NCBI RefSeq assembly: GCF_026210795.1
Contig: NC_089448.1
Coordinates: forward strand, 3,720,001 to 3,784,000
Reading direction: 5' to 3'
Source: Rhizophagus irregularis
Taxonomy: Eukaryota > Glomeromycota > Glomeromycetes > Glomerales > Glomeraceae
DNA length: 64,000 bases
In this document: piece by piece, positions 12,801 to 31,044 of the stretch
Numbering within the stretch: the stretch's first letter is position 1
Layout: each line of letters opens with the position of its first letter
Program-made: the position numbers and the translations under genes
Notes under the pieces: model-generated
What the model saw: only the letters and a program-made list of their open reading frames with translations
What the model was told of the DNA's origin: nothing
Database searches by the model: none

Positions 12801-13150
12801 AAATATCAATTAAACTAAACTTTGTCTAATTATTTTATGATTTTTTCAAACTAGCCAAATTAAATCAAAAACCCAACTTATTTATAGTAAAAATATTATT
12901 GTATACTATATATTCAAAAAGGTTATTAACTCTGCTCTAGTTCTAGAATATCCTTTATACAGTATTAATTATTCCGATTCCGTATAGAAATATTTATAAT
13001 TCTGGTTCGCACTATGACCTAACTCTGGCCAGATTCGAATTTCTTCAAATCAGATAATTCGGTCATTTTGATTTTGAAAAATTATAAATGTCCTAATCAT
13101 GTGGGACTTTCGTTAGAACTTTTGAACATCTTTTAAACAAATTTTGGAAA

Positions 13151-16100
13151 ATGAACATTCCATTTTCTAAACAAGGTAAGATAGATAAAACTTCTAACTT
13201 TATTCGTTTAATAATTTAATAAAAATTTTCTTTTTGAGCAGAAGTTCCCCCAGAGGAAACCGATTTGTTTACCGGCTTAGATATAAAGAATAACCGGCAG
13301 ACACCTACACAACACCAGCGGGTTTCGTCCGTTCCGAATTCTCCAGAACAGACGAATCATAGGTGGCAAAATTCTAACCAGCGCATGGGTTAGTTATTTA
13401 ATAAAAAAAATAACTGAATAATGAAACTTTGGGAAAATATATTTGGGTCTTATTTGAAAAGTTCAACGAGCTTAAGTTGTTGCAAAACGATTAGTCAAAT
13501 TTTTTTGAATGACTTCAAAGCAATTGGATCAAATTATTCGAGGTGTATTCTTGATTATTAGAAACTGTTTTCATAAGTTAAATTTGATTGAAAGTTGCTT
13601 TGGAGATGTTTAAGAAATCTTCCATCAAGTGGGTCAAAAACAAAATTAAAATACACAATTTGTACTGATGATCGTTGTGTTTTTCTATATCATACATACA
13701 GTAAATTCGATTGCATCTTTTTCAATGTCTGGTAATCTCTCTGAAATTTCTTTAAAATCCAATGATGTTTCTCCAGCGATTTCAACTGCTACTACGATGC
13801 AGAATTCGGCATTTAGGTTTATTTCCGATTCTGGTGAGCATAAACAAAATTAATTTTTGTCTATATGATTTTTTTTTTGTAAAAATCGAACTTGCGATAT
13901 GATTTGCAATAGAATCCCCATCATTCCTAAATATCCTTAATGAAAAGCAAGCAAGAAATCGCCACAAGCAACTGAAAAAATTCCGAATTTCCCGTTCAAT
14001 AATTCCACTCCACGTGAAAAATCACAATCAAGTTTAAATAATTTCGTTTTCAATCACGAAGGTTTGTATAAATTTAAAACCAAAAAAGTAAATTTATGTT
14101 CAAATATAAAGTATTTTCTGAACATATAGATACATTGGCCTTCGCTGTACCAAATAATGGACAAAAAAGACCAGCACTTAAATCACAAGCTCAAAATCTT
14201 TCGTTTTCTCAGCGGCCAATTTCGATTTCTTTGAATTCTATAAAATCCCGTTCCAAGGCCAATAAAGTATCCCTTGAAGAACTTGCTATTGATACAGAAT
14301 CAAATTCAAATATACAAGGTGGAATGGCAACTACTTCCATATTGAATTCTCCACCTCCTTTGACAAAGAATAATAAAAGTAAAACGGAATCAGAATTATC
14401 CAGGTTGGAAAAAGAATTGCAACAAATTATCGATATACAATCAAACGTTTTTCAGAGAAGGAATTCGATTTATGAACAATTGGCTGAGGTAAGGATAATA
14501 ATATGGAATATATGTGATGTTTCACCAAATCTAATTATTTTAAATTACAGAACTTTGGTAAAGTGAAATCACTTGAAATAGACCAATCAAATGCTTTATC
14601 TAGTGAGGATTATGCTAGAGCAGATAAATTGACACATGAAATACAAGAAATTCATCATAAAATTAATAACTTTTGCGGTGTATTACCTGGATTGGATCAG
14701 ACATTGAATGAATTGAGAGAAAAACAAGCTGGCTATTTAAAAAGTAAATCAGAAACTTGTAGAATTTTAGAAAAAGAGTTAAAGACAAAAAAGGTGAATA
14801 ATTTCGAATCATTATTCGTTATTTTAAATAAATCATTAATTTTGTTTGTTTCTTTCATAGAACGAACATATTGAGACTTGGAAAACATACAGTGCTGATA
14901 TGGATAGTTTACGAACTATGGAGACTGAACAAATAAATACCACAAGAGAAGAAATTGGAAAAGCGAGAAGGTTTAACATAATACCTAAAAAAAATTCCTT
15001 ACGCTAAAACTATTATCTAATATAATAATTTTATGTTATGCAGTGATATTGTTTTTAATAAGGAAATTTTGAGTAATAATGAGGCTGAATTAAACGAAAA
15101 AATTGAGGACCGTTGTCGAGAGGAAAAATCTGAACGCGAAACCCTTTCTAAAAAACGAGAAAACATACGTGTATGCTACTACAAACATTTTAATAATATA
15201 TTCGTTCTTTGAATAAAATGGTAATTAAAAAAACTGTTCTTTTCAGGGAGAAATAGAGGAGTTATTGTTACGTGTCGAAAGGTTACGTGCCGAAGAAGAT
15301 AATTACAGCAAACAGATTAACGAGATAGATATCAAAATAGAAAATATTATAAATGAATATAATCCTGAAAAAGAAGGATTATTAAGGGAAAAAAATGAAC
15401 TAGACAACAAAGAACGAGACATTGAGAATAAATCGGTTAGTGCTTTGCTTTTTAAGTATAACTATGAGAAATTAAATAAAACTTGGATAAAATAATAATT
15501 TTTTTTATATAAAAAAGAGGCATGTGGAAGAAATGGAAAATCAATTGCATAGTAGACTCGACTATTACAAAAAACAACATGAATTATCACAGGAAGAATT
15601 AGCTTCATTAGAAAAGCGTATCGAAGAGATGGGGTCTATATCGAAAATTAATCGAGAGGAAGCCAATGAAGTTGAAAAATTAATAGATCATTTAAGGAAT
15701 CGTGCTCAAAGAGACTTAGATTGTGAAAAGGAAATCTCAGAGTATGTAAATAAAGCGATGACCTTTAATATCATTATATTAAATTATGTCAAATTATTTT
15801 AATTGATACTTTTATAGGAACCATGTGCGAATGGAGGAATGCGATGTTGAGGTTAAAAAGTTAACTTCTAAAGTAATGCATGACAAACAAACATACTCGA
15901 ACGTTCAGCAGGACATATCAACTATAGATACGCAAATACCTGCATTGGAAGAGCAAAAAAAGCTAGCCGTTGCTGGTAATTAACTATATTCTTACACCTT
16001 GATAAATTCTTACAAAATCTATTTATTAAATTTTTGACTGCTTTAAAATTTAGGACGAGATTTTGGATTAGCAAGTCGCCTAGCTAACCGCATAAAGGAT

Positions 16101-16922
16101 CTTAAGTCAACACGTGACGAGCGCACTAAATTTTTGGAAACTAAGTGTGCAAGCTTAGAACGCGACCAGGAAGATTTAAAAATGGCAAGAAAAAAATTGG
16201 AAGAATACAATTCAAAATTTATTGAAGTTGAAAAAAATATTGGTATTAATTGGGATGAGTTCATTTTGTTATTTTTCTTTTAGATATATTTTATAATTAA
16301 TCATGATTTATACTCATATGATAGGATCAGAATTGTATGAAGAGTTGAATGAATCACTCTTACAACTTAGATCAAGATACGACGTGTATGCACTGATTTA
16401 TATTAAATTTCAACTTGATGTGTTATAATAACATCAATTTTTTAATTTAGAGCCAATCAACGGAACTTTCATACTTTGATGAGTTTATTACAGAATGAAA
16501 TAAAAGGGTTAGAAAATCGTATCGATCAAATTAAAGTAAGATATGGGCTTTTGAATTCAAACGTTCAATCTAATATATTAAACAACCTTCAAGTAGTTGC
16601 GAAAAATGAAGGTGAATACTACTTTTTTTTGTTTATTTTTCGTATATTTAATATTAATCATATAAATGATCTTTCATTTGTATGTAAGTAGATTCTTATG
16701 AATCAACAAACTCATTTATTAATAATTCAACGCGGCTTAAAGAATTGGAAGCACAATTACAGGAGGCCGTAGAACGCGAAGATTATCTTCTTGCAGGTTG
16801 AATTCAAATTATAACTCCAAGTCCTTTACAATAAAAATTTATTAACATTTTTTCCTCTATTTATAGAACAATTACAAACCGAGATTAGTAGTATTCAAAG
16901 TCCAGAAGTGTCGGATAAATGA
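13151..16922 (+). CDS. Long coiled-coil protein with three UVR-like motifs
   Basis: Many short exons with GT-AG introns joined in phase; exon 1 is 13151-13175 (MNIPFSKQ). The first about 200 residues are Ser/Asn/Pro-rich and disordered. The rest is almost continuous coiled coil rich in Glu/Lys/Arg. Three segments resemble the UVR motif: ALSSEDYARADKLTHEIQEI, AVAGRDFGLASRLANRIKDL and AVEREDYLLAEQLQTEIS. UVR motifs mediate contacts in UvrB/UvrC and occur in some eukaryotic coiled-coil proteins (family knowledge). No enzyme domain is seen and I cannot name the family, so function is open. The start at 13151 and the small N-terminal exons are less certain than the coiled-coil exons (14124-16922). 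Confidence 0.7.
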
Positions 16923-17033
16923 AAGGATATAAGGAGTATACACTATATTAAGTGCAAGATTATATATTTATTATATATCAGATATAGATTTTATATCACT
17001 TTATTTTCTTTTATAAAATCAATTATAAATTTA

Positions 17034-17668
17034 TTATTCTTGTTCATATTTATTTCTTATATTTACTACGTATTGATAAAAATCCATATCCATGAAATCG
17101 ACTGTACGAAAAATACGTGCTTCCAGTAAAGGAAATCTTGTTCTTTGAATGTCTGCAGTAATCATTTCTTTGATTTTTTGTGGAAGTTGATAAAATTTCG
17201 AATCATAAATATTCTATTTTAATTTTTAATAAGTGAAATACTTTTTAAAAAATCTTTATAAATGTAATAAGGATTAAAAAAAATTATACTTACATCGTTA
17301 ATCAATAGTCCAAGAAATTCAACAGTCTTACCTTCAATATATGGTTCATCTTCAACAAGCTTTGTATCGACAATTAAAAAACATTTTCTTATTCTAACAT
17401 TATCATGCGGTTGTCCTTCGTGTTGTTTTCCTTTATCTGTTGTGTATTTGACATTTTGTTCTATCACAGCTAAATTCTTACTCATATTATGATAAATTAA
17501 TCTAAAACATAAAATAATGTGTAAATCGCGTAAAAACGCGTTTCTTTAACTAACTTATTTTATAACAAAAACTTACTTGCCAACGACGCGGAAATAATCT
17601 CCGATCCACTTTTCTGGATTATCTTCAAATTCATCTAACAAAATTATTTTACCAGGAGGATAATTCAT
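17034..17668 (-). CDS. TEN1: TEN1, CST telomere-capping complex subunit
   Basis: Three exons (17577-17668, 17294-17501, 17034-17213) give 159 aa. It is a small OB-fold protein: N-terminal PPGKIILLDEF, the strand DYFRVVGKLIYH and the hallmark IVDTKLVEDEPYIEGKTVEF followed by LGLL, then a C-terminal helix region. This pattern matches Ten1, which with Ctc1/Stn1 binds telomeric single-stranded DNA and helps lagging-strand fill-in (family knowledge). The length is close to other fungal Ten1 proteins. It is convergent with the coiled-coil gene, with only about 110 bp between stops. The call rests on motif order, as Ten1 sequences diverge quickly. Confidence 0.75.
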
Positions 17669-18642
17669 TAACGTTATTAAAGTGTAAAATTTCTTTTACA
17701 AAGTAATCGAAACGATAATTTCTTCGATATATACACGAGGTACTGTATAATGTATATAACATCAATTCGTGTAACTAAATATTGGGCTTTAAATTTCATA
17801 TCATACAAATTTTATAATGTTTATATATGGTTAGCATAGAAATTAGATTAATTTAAAATTAACTTCCAGAAGTTAAAGATCTAAGTCTATTTTAGTAATA
17901 ACTTTTAATTCCAATAAGTGATTTCTTTTACAATATAAGAAAAGTTTATACTAAAAGACTCATTTGTATAACCAATATTTTATTACTTATTTCTTAATAA
18001 TTTTTTTAAGGTAACTTGAATTAGAATAATCATTCTAAACATTCTAATCATCTAAATCCATTCTAATCATTTTACAATCATAACGCAAATCATAATTTGG
18101 GCTTTTTCTTTCGGAAACTTTAATGAAGAAATGGTTTCTTTTTCATGTGATAAAACCAAAAGATTTATTGTATATGCGTATTTTATCGAACAATAGATTC
18201 ATATGCTAAATTTAATTTATTATTATAAATGTAATTTAATGTATAGTTAATTGCGCAATCACCAAAACTGAAAGATAAGAAGAGAAATATTTTGTGCATT
18301 ACGCTCCAAATAAAGGAATATTGGTACCTGAATAAATTACACGTGCAACACCTTAGGATTATGTTTAAAAAATTAGTGCTTTACCACAATATTCCACATT
18401 GTCGCATTGCCACTTTTAAATAGTGACCGCCCTTTTCTTGTTTCTACAATTAGTGTACAATATGCAGATCAACCAACCATTCTGTTGAGTTACTCTTCCC
18501 TATCGAACAAACTATCAAAACCCGGCATATTATTAAAAAATTGTTGATCTACTCTAAAATTTCTGCATATCAATTTTTTTCTTGTCGTGCTTCTTCCATT
18601 TAAATTTTCTCTTGATTTTATAATTATTTTAGGAAGAAGGCT
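17669..18642. promoter_or_regulatory. Divergent intergenic region between TEN1 and PKC1
   Basis: AT-rich region of about 970 bp that must hold both promoters. A short pyrimidine-rich stretch lies before the PKC1 start. No defined site recognised. Confidence 0.4.
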
Positions 18643-23110
<4,468 letters not shown>

Positions 23111-23615
23111 AATTATAAATAAGGAAGTTAATATGAAGCAATTTTTTTATCTTTGATTATATCCAATATTATTATTTTATTCTAACAATTTGATATTATT
23201 TATATTGTATTTTTTTTTATTTTTGAATGGTATTTTTATTTTTTTGAATATAAGATACAAAAAGTGAATTTATAGTTATGTATATGTACAGCTGTATTGT
23301 ATATTATCAACCATTTGAATTATTAATTTATAATTAAATGATATACGAAATTTAATTATTATAAATGGACTACTTTACCAATTATGTATTATTAACATAA
23401 TAGTGCACGATTTAATGAAATATCATATCAAATTAAAATCAATTTCAAAGAAAAAACTTGGTGAAATATTTCGATGACACTAATGTAGTTAATATATTCT
23501 TCCGAATGAGATAATACCTAAGCCCTTTATTAATTCCCTAATCAACTTAATATGATTTTAAAAGAAAGAACTTACAATATAGCAAAATTAAATATGGAAA
23601 GTGCATATATTTACT
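23111..23615. other. Convergent intergenic region
   Basis: AT-rich 3' flanks of PKC1 and the Mpv17-like gene. No further feature seen. Confidence 0.5.
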
Positions 23616-24348
23616 TTATATAGTGCTAACTTCGGGAACTTTACTGTTTAATAAACTAAGATAAGCATTCCATAAAACACCAACAGAGCTAACAAAAGGA
23701 ACTCTATATTTTAAAGGTAAAAATCTAAAATTTACAAATTGAACTATTGGCCATATAGTATAGTTCATTTTTAATGCGGAAATATAAGTCTTAAAAAAAA
23801 AAAAATTGAAATGATTACCACAAAAAAAGAAAAAAAAATAATAACAAAAATTTTCTTTTTCTTACCTCATCAAATTTCTCTTTGATCCCTTCAAAATTTC
23901 TTCCTTCCAATACACTAATACCACCAAAAAATAAACATAACCCAAAAGGAGCAAAAAGAAATTGATCCAATAAAACTCTTTTGAAAATCATTTGATTTTG
24001 TTTTATTAAATTGTTTTTATTAAATAATACATTTTGTTTAATAAGAGGAGGTTGTTGTGCTTTAACATCTGTATTAAAAGGATATTTCTTATCAAGAAAT
24101 GTGAACCACTTATTAACTAGTGGAGCAATCGAAAATCCATATATTGTAAATCTTCCTAAACGAGAAAAATCAAACTGTTGTGAAGAAAGATTTGAAGAAT
24201 CGTTTTTAGATCGAAGCAATGATATCGATTGAGCTAATGAATCTGACGTTATTGCTAAACCTGCATTTGTAAATGCTAATGTTATTGAAGGATGATTTTG
24301 ATAATTTGTTGAATAAAATCGATTTGCTAATACAAAAATATTTGCCAT
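23616..24348 (-). CDS. Mpv17/PMP22-family membrane protein
   Basis: Two exons (23866-24348 and 23616-23789, phase 0) give 218 aa. The family signature is in exon 2: ALKMNYTIWPIVQFVNFRFL, the arginine in PLKYRVP and SVGVLWNAYLSLL. Exon 1 holds the N-terminal YQNHPSITLAFTNAGLAITS and GRFTIYGFSIAPLVNKWF. Members sit in the inner mitochondrial (Mpv17/Sym1) or peroxisomal (PMP22/PXMP2) membrane and are thought to form small pores (family knowledge). The N-terminus could act as a mitochondrial leader, but location cannot be decided. Confidence 0.88.
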
Positions 24349-25720
24349 TTCTTAAAGAATGAAGAGTGAAGAGAGAGATTATATATAAAAAAGAAATTGA
24401 AAACAAAAAATGAAAATGAACCATGTTATATATTTTTGAGATATTATTTGCGTATTATGAAATCACCTCTCGTTAATATAAATTTATTAATTAATAATCA
24501 CGTCACTATTTAATTAATTTACACAAAAAGATCGACTAATGTCTGATAAGTGATAACTTGAATAGTATTAGTTTAAACTTAAAAAAAAAATAATTTTATC
24601 ATGTAGATCCAATCTTATTTGCAACGAAAATAAAAAAATCACCCAATCCGATTAGGTGAATGGATGAAGGTAAAATTCTCTATTGGTTTGAGAATACACG
24701 TGCAAGACCTCACATACACTTTAAATTATTATTTTACCTATCTTATTCTATTGATGTGATGAAATTATAATTGAATCCGTAAAATAATGTGATGAATTGG
24801 ACAATCAATGAGCGCTTTTTATAGCGAATTTTGATATAACAAATTTCACAATACAACGAATCTTCGTACCGATATTAAAAAATTCTCGTTATTCCCGAAT
24901 ATCACGTTTAACAAAGCAATTCCTATAACTCGCATATACAAAATAACCCTTTTTAAACCGAATTTTTTAAACCGAATTTTTTTTAGTATAAAGAAGATAA
25001 ATTTTAACATAAAGGGGAAGCGGGCAGATTTGGCCGGAATTACGGCGTTAAGAAATTACGAATGTGACAAAACATTTTACCAAGATCACGTGACTCCGCC
25101 CGCCTCCATAAAGGGAAATTTAATCTATTTTATCAAAAGATGGATGATTTATTGATTTATGTCTCGCAGTCATGATCATGACGTTTTGTATAGTGAGAAA
25201 ATTTGGTACAATGCGGTAAAATATAGGAAAATCTCGAATAATTCGTTAATATAGCATTAACGAATTTTCTCATAACGAAGGGTTGATCGGCCAATTGATG
25301 TAATTGAGGAATTGAAAGAAATGATTGAATAATTGATAAGTTGGATATATGATATCAATCACTTTATTAATTTGATATCAAACAATACACGTGATTGCAA
25401 ATAATAACAAAGCGCTATACTACTTTAAATAAAATGAAAGGAAAATTAGTTGTAATAATGTCGAGCACTACTACTTAAGTTAATAACCTTCGTACATGAT
25501 AGGAATAGCAGGATGGTAAAATGGATGTTTTTCATTCTATCCCATGATCAGTAAATATTATAAGAAAAGTTTTTTATTTTATTTTTAATATTATAAGAAA
25601 GTAAAAAGTAAAAAGAAGGAAAATTAAAAACTACAAGTCACGTGGTGTGAAAAATAATACTGGGAAGTTTTTTCATGATGATCAATCCGTTATACTTTTT
25701 TTACTTTTTTTTTATCGCAT
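24349..25720. other. Intergenic region containing a decayed pogo-type relic
   Basis: Apart from the relic at about 24800-25290 and a tandem AAACCGAATTTTTT repeat near 24954-24983, only AT-rich DNA is seen. No gene supported. Confidence 0.5.
24800..25290 (-). mobile_element. Decayed relic of a pogo/Tigger-type element end
   Basis: Read in reverse, the right part (GGCCGATCAACCCTTCGTTAT, then AACGAATTATTC) matches the left subterminal region of the complete pogo element at 43765 (GGCCGATCAGGCCTTCGTTAT, AACGAATTATTC). The left part has further ATAACGAA-type motifs. No transposase is left. Confidence 0.55.
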
Positions 25721-28700
25721 ATGGAAGAAAGCTCCCAAGAATCTGGTATTTCCCAAACCAATAATGAAAATACTCACAATAGTTCTCAAGCTATCGAAAA
25801 TTCGACTCGATTTGAAACCATTAGTATAAAATCTTCAAAGTCAAATACTAATGTTTCAACTTCCTCGGAAACCCAAATTAATATAAGTGATACTACACCT
25901 TTAAGAACTACAAAATTACAGGAAGTTGCTGAATATGTTGAATTGGAGTTTAATAATGGTGGTAATAATATACGATGTTATACTGAGGAAGAGGAAGTAC
26001 CGGAATTACCAAATGATTTAGTCGTAGGAGACGATAATAGTTCTAGCTCAAAGAAACGTGGTTTATCAAGTGATCAAGCTTTAGAGCAAGTATTTATTTT
26101 CAAATAATTATTTTTTTTTATTCCAATTTACTCAGATAATATATTTCTTCTAGAAAACTTGTTGAAGTTGCAAGTGAAATACTCGAGGGACATCAAAATC
26201 ATTTTCCGATTTCAACATGTAAATGATCTATAATAAATGAGACTTAAGTAAATATTATTTATTCAAAAAAATGAACCACAAATAAATTCCTTTTTTTTCA
26301 TTTACAATAGGTATAAAAGAATATTTAATTAGTCCTGATTCAGTTCTTACAATTTTATCATCCAATCTTTTGATAGCTTTTTACATATTTGGAACGTTAA
26401 AAAGCGAATTATATCAAATACATCTTACTACAATTTTAATTGAAGCTATTTTAATATTAGTGATATTTATACTTAATGGATTTATTTATACTAGGGAGAA
26501 AAAATTGGGTATGAATGAGATCAATAAACGTGCCCAAAATATATTAGACCAATTAAAACAGAGCAGAATGGACACTATTCAGGTACTTAATGTAATTTAT
26601 TTATTTTGTTTTCTATGGATTTAATTTTTATATTTATTTTATTTAGGATATAAAAATTCCAATTGTTCCTTCACTTACGGTAGCAAAAGTTATCCGTGAT
26701 GGTATTGTTCGAATTTTTCCTACAACCTTATTAGTAGAAGGAGATGTTGTTGAAATGTTATATGGTGATGTAGCACCATGTAAGATGAAGTTAATACAAC
26801 AAGAATCTTCAAACAATAATATTTTGGAATCTGGTCAATTGTTTAAACCATCATTTTTTAGTGATATGACATCAAAAGAAGTGTATGAACAACATATTCA
26901 AAATAAGGGAAGGTATCAATTTGTCCTTTTGGAAACTCCTTGGGCTAATAGCTTGAAATCTGCATTGAATCAAGAAAGACCTGATACTGTTATTTATAAA
27001 CAAGCAAAAGTTTTACAGAACATATTTCTTTATCGAATACTTTTTATCATACTTGCACTAGCTATTATAATCAATCTTTTAAGATATAAAATTTCAGGAA
27101 ATGAAAATTCAGATCAGTTATTTGAAATATTGGTCGTGTTGCCTATTTATGCTATACTTCCCATAATACCACTAGCTTTTCCTTTGCTTTGGCTGATTGT
27201 TCGTAGTTTTGCAAATGCTACACTACTGGTGTTATTTGAAACTTTACAGATTTCAAAAACTGAATACGAAGATGATGAAGAAGTAGATGAATTTGATGCT
27301 GAAGCGCCTCCACCCACAAAAAATGTGCACCTTGATACTGGTATTTAAGATTGAAAACAAGTTTGTATTTTTATATTTAAATTTTAACTATTAGTCTATT
27401 GTAGGTGCTTTGTGGAATAAATTCAGATACTTACTTACAAAATTGGATGGATCTTCGTTAGCAAGATCAACTAATTTGTTTGAGTCACTTGGAAGCACTA
27501 CAGTTATTTGTTCAATTGACCGAGAAGGGACAATTTCATCTGTAAAAATCAAACTTTAAGGATTCTTTCCCTCTTGTATGGATATGTTTAATTTTCTTAC
27601 TGTTTGAATATTTTGAATTTTGTAGCCATTTGCTTCAGTTGAACAAATAATTTTTCCTAATGAAAGCGAAGATATTGCGGTTCTTGATATTGCTGAAGAT
27701 CCAAGTACTTCATTTGGAGTTCAATTTGAAGATCAAGATTGGGATCAGCATTTGTCGTATGTTTATTATTGGTTATTATCAAAAATCATTTTTTAACAAT
27801 TATTATAATTAATTTATAATTTAATATTTAATTTTAGTCGATTAAAACCTTTGGGACTTAATCTCTTGTTAAACACTAATTGTGGTGTATTAAAAGGAAA
27901 AAAACGTGCGGAACAGCATCGTAAATCTTCAAGTCTTCATATTCGTGCTAAGACAAAACCTGCTCGACAATGTAAGTCTTTAATTAGAAAAAAAAAATTT
28001 AATTTTATTATTCATATCTAAATATTGAATACTCTTTCTAGCATGTTTATGTCGTTTGGGTAAAGAAATAGGTTTTACAGATGATGCTTTAAAAGCATTT
28101 GCAAAGAGAAAAGAAATTTTTACTGTAACTCCATGTCATCCTTCTTTAAAACAACGAATAAGGAATGATCAATGGGAAATGCCTATTATGAATTCTTCTA
28201 TTTACGAAGAAGTTGAACAAGGTATACACTTATACAACAAATTAATATTTTGTCAAAAAAAAAAAAGCTATTGATTTATTATTATTTCTATAGGCAGTTT
28301 TCAATTACTTTCTGATGGTAATATAGAAATTATACTTGATAACTGCTCTGATTACTGGAATGGTCAGGGATTACATGTTATGAGCGAAGTGGTAAGAAAT
28401 AGTTCTCAAATTATATTAATCTTTTTTTTACATATTATTGAAGTTTTATTTGTTTTACAGATTATGAATAAGATTTATGATTTCTATGAGAATTCCATTA
28501 TAAATGATATGCAATGTATCGCATATGCATATCGACCTATAAATGTTGAAAATGAAAACAAAATTCCGTTTTTGTTGGATTCGCCTAATGATTCAAGTGA
28601 AATTTGTATTATTTTACCAAGTTCTCCTGAGTCAGATCAAATAAGTATATCTGAAGATGATGATCTCTCCTTATCACAAAAAGTTAGACTTGAACGATTG

Positions 28701-30844
28701 AAGGCCGGCCAATTGGAAGCGAATCTGCATGATTTTTCTTTTGATGGGAGTACACCTACTAATCAAGAGAAAGAAAGATTTTATCAGGAAGTTATTCAAG
28801 GACAAATTTTTCTAGCTATGGCGACATTTTGTCACCAGCCTAAATTGGTATAGTAAAAATATGTATTTTTATTGTCAGATTAAACAATTGAAAAAATTTA
28901 TGTATTATTTTAAAATACAAATCATTAATTAATTAATTTAAATATTTTAGGATGTCTGTAATTTTATTGAAGATTTGAATTCTGCTGGCATACGCTTTGT
29001 ATATTTTTCACCAACAGATGAAAGAGAAAGCAAAGGTTTGATGTTAATATTTTAAAGATAATGTTTTGTTCCATCCAATAATATAAAATACATATATTTT
29101 AGCTTATGCTGAACGGCTTGGACTTGAAACGGATTGGAATAGCTGTATACTTTTATCATCACCAGGTGATGAAAATTCATTCGGTGATGGTTATTTAGAA
29201 TCACATGATATTAAAGCACGTCTTCCCCGTGGTATAGATAAAATAAGAGATCATCTACGAGAAGTAGATGACATTCCATTACATGTATCTTTATTCGCAG
29301 AATGTACTCCTGAAGCAACACGTGAGATGATTAAAATATTTCAAGAATATGGAGAAGTTGTTTGTTGTATCGGAAGTGCATTAAATGCTTCAAATACTCA
29401 TACATTTGCTGTTGTATGTCTTTTTTTCCAGAAATTAAATTTGGAATTTGTTTTGAAATCTAAAAAGATCAAATTTTTTTTTTTCTAGGCAGATGTAAGT
29501 GTTGCAATGGAGCCAACACATACTAGAGCACAAACCAAAAATGGAGTATGCCATTATAATGGTAATAATGGTAAAGGACAATCCCCAATGGCCCTTGGTG
29601 CTGCTTTTACTACTTTACCTTGTGGTTTATTCATGCATTATGACACTAGTTTATATGCATTAACTGATGTTATAAGAGAAGCTAGAAGATTAATCAATTG
29701 TTTAAGAATGGTATATAATATATTTTATCTTAAATTTACTTTATATTATTTCAAGCATTGACTGTTTATTTTATTTTTACTTTAGGGAGTTGCATTTATA
29801 TTAGGATGTTATTTATCTATATCATTACTTTTGTTATTTTCATATATCTTGTTCCTTCCACCTGCTTTTACAGGATATCAAATATTATGGGTTACTTGGA
29901 TAATTTCTCCTATATTAGCATTTTCTTTTTTATTTAACCCTCATGAACCTGATACTATGACAACTATGACAGGTTAGTTAATTTTTATTATTGATGTAAA
30001 CCATTTAAAAAAATACTAGTATATAATATAAATTATTTAAAAAATTTTAGTTAAAAATATAGAGCATCTCAAAGACTTTAAAAGATTTGTACTATATTGG
30101 TTTTTGAGATTTATTTTACCTATATTAACATGTCTCTTAGTATTTTTAGGGTATGTATATAATATATGTATATTTAACTTTTTTTTTTAATAATATTTAT
30201 TAATATTATTATATAATTTATAAATAGATGTTTGTATTATTTGGATGATAACAGAGATTCAAATTTAATATTTGGATTTCATGAAAAAAATACATGGTTA
30301 AGATGGACAAATAAACAACAATGGATTGTAATATACTCACAAAATTGCACATTATTTATATTTGTATGGTATATGAGTAAGTAAATTTATTATTTGTATA
30401 TTTATTTAATTTCTAAAAATTTTAAAAAATTATTATTATTATAGTTATATTATCATCCACTTTTATTCATCGCACATTATCTTTGAAAAGATTTATTCCA
30501 TTTAAAAATCGAGTTTGGATATTTGCTATAATTATAAGGTAATTTGTAATAATATATATATATATATTTTTATATTCTTAATAAATATTAATTTAATACT
30601 TTACCAATTTACTATTAGTTTATTACTTCAAATAATATTTACTACAATATCATTAGTATTAGGACCACTTTCATTACTTAAAAATCTTCCATATTATATT
30701 TATCTTATTGGATTTTTATCACCTATATTATTTATACCTATACAAGAATTAGTAAAAATGCATGATAAAAAAGAATATAATAGATTTCAAAAAAGATCTA
30801 AATTGGAATTTAATACAAAATTAGGTATGCATTCTCCTGTATAA
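25721..30844 (+). CDS. TMEM94-like degenerate P-type ATPase
   Basis: Large multi-exon gene (about 16-18 exons). The N-terminus is Ser/Asn-rich and acidic, followed by two membrane segments, a cytosolic region, two more membrane helices (IFLYRILFIILALAIIINLL), a long cytosolic P/N-like region and a cluster of C-terminal helices. The phosphorylation motif is degenerate: ICSIDREGTISSPFAS in place of DKTGT, as in TMEM94. ECTPEATREMIKIFQEYGEV and CCIGSALNASNTHTF occupy the place of the P-type TPxxK and GDGxND motifs, followed by ADVSVAMEP. Human TMEM94 is an ER protein proposed to move magnesium (family knowledge). Whether this fungal copy pumps ions cannot be judged, because the catalytic motifs are incomplete. 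One intron appears to use a GC donor (near 26088). Confidence 0.82.
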
Positions 30845-31044
30845 TAAAAAATAATATAAAATAAATAATAAACATTTTTATTTTGAATTTATTTTATTTT
30901 TTTTGAGTTTTATTAACTTGCTCTTTAGATTAAATAATTTGGTTTAAATCATTCCTTTAAAATTTATATTTATTTTTTTTTAAAAAAAAAAATTATTTGT
31001 GTTATTATTCATTTTACTTTATATAAATTTTATTAATTTGAACA

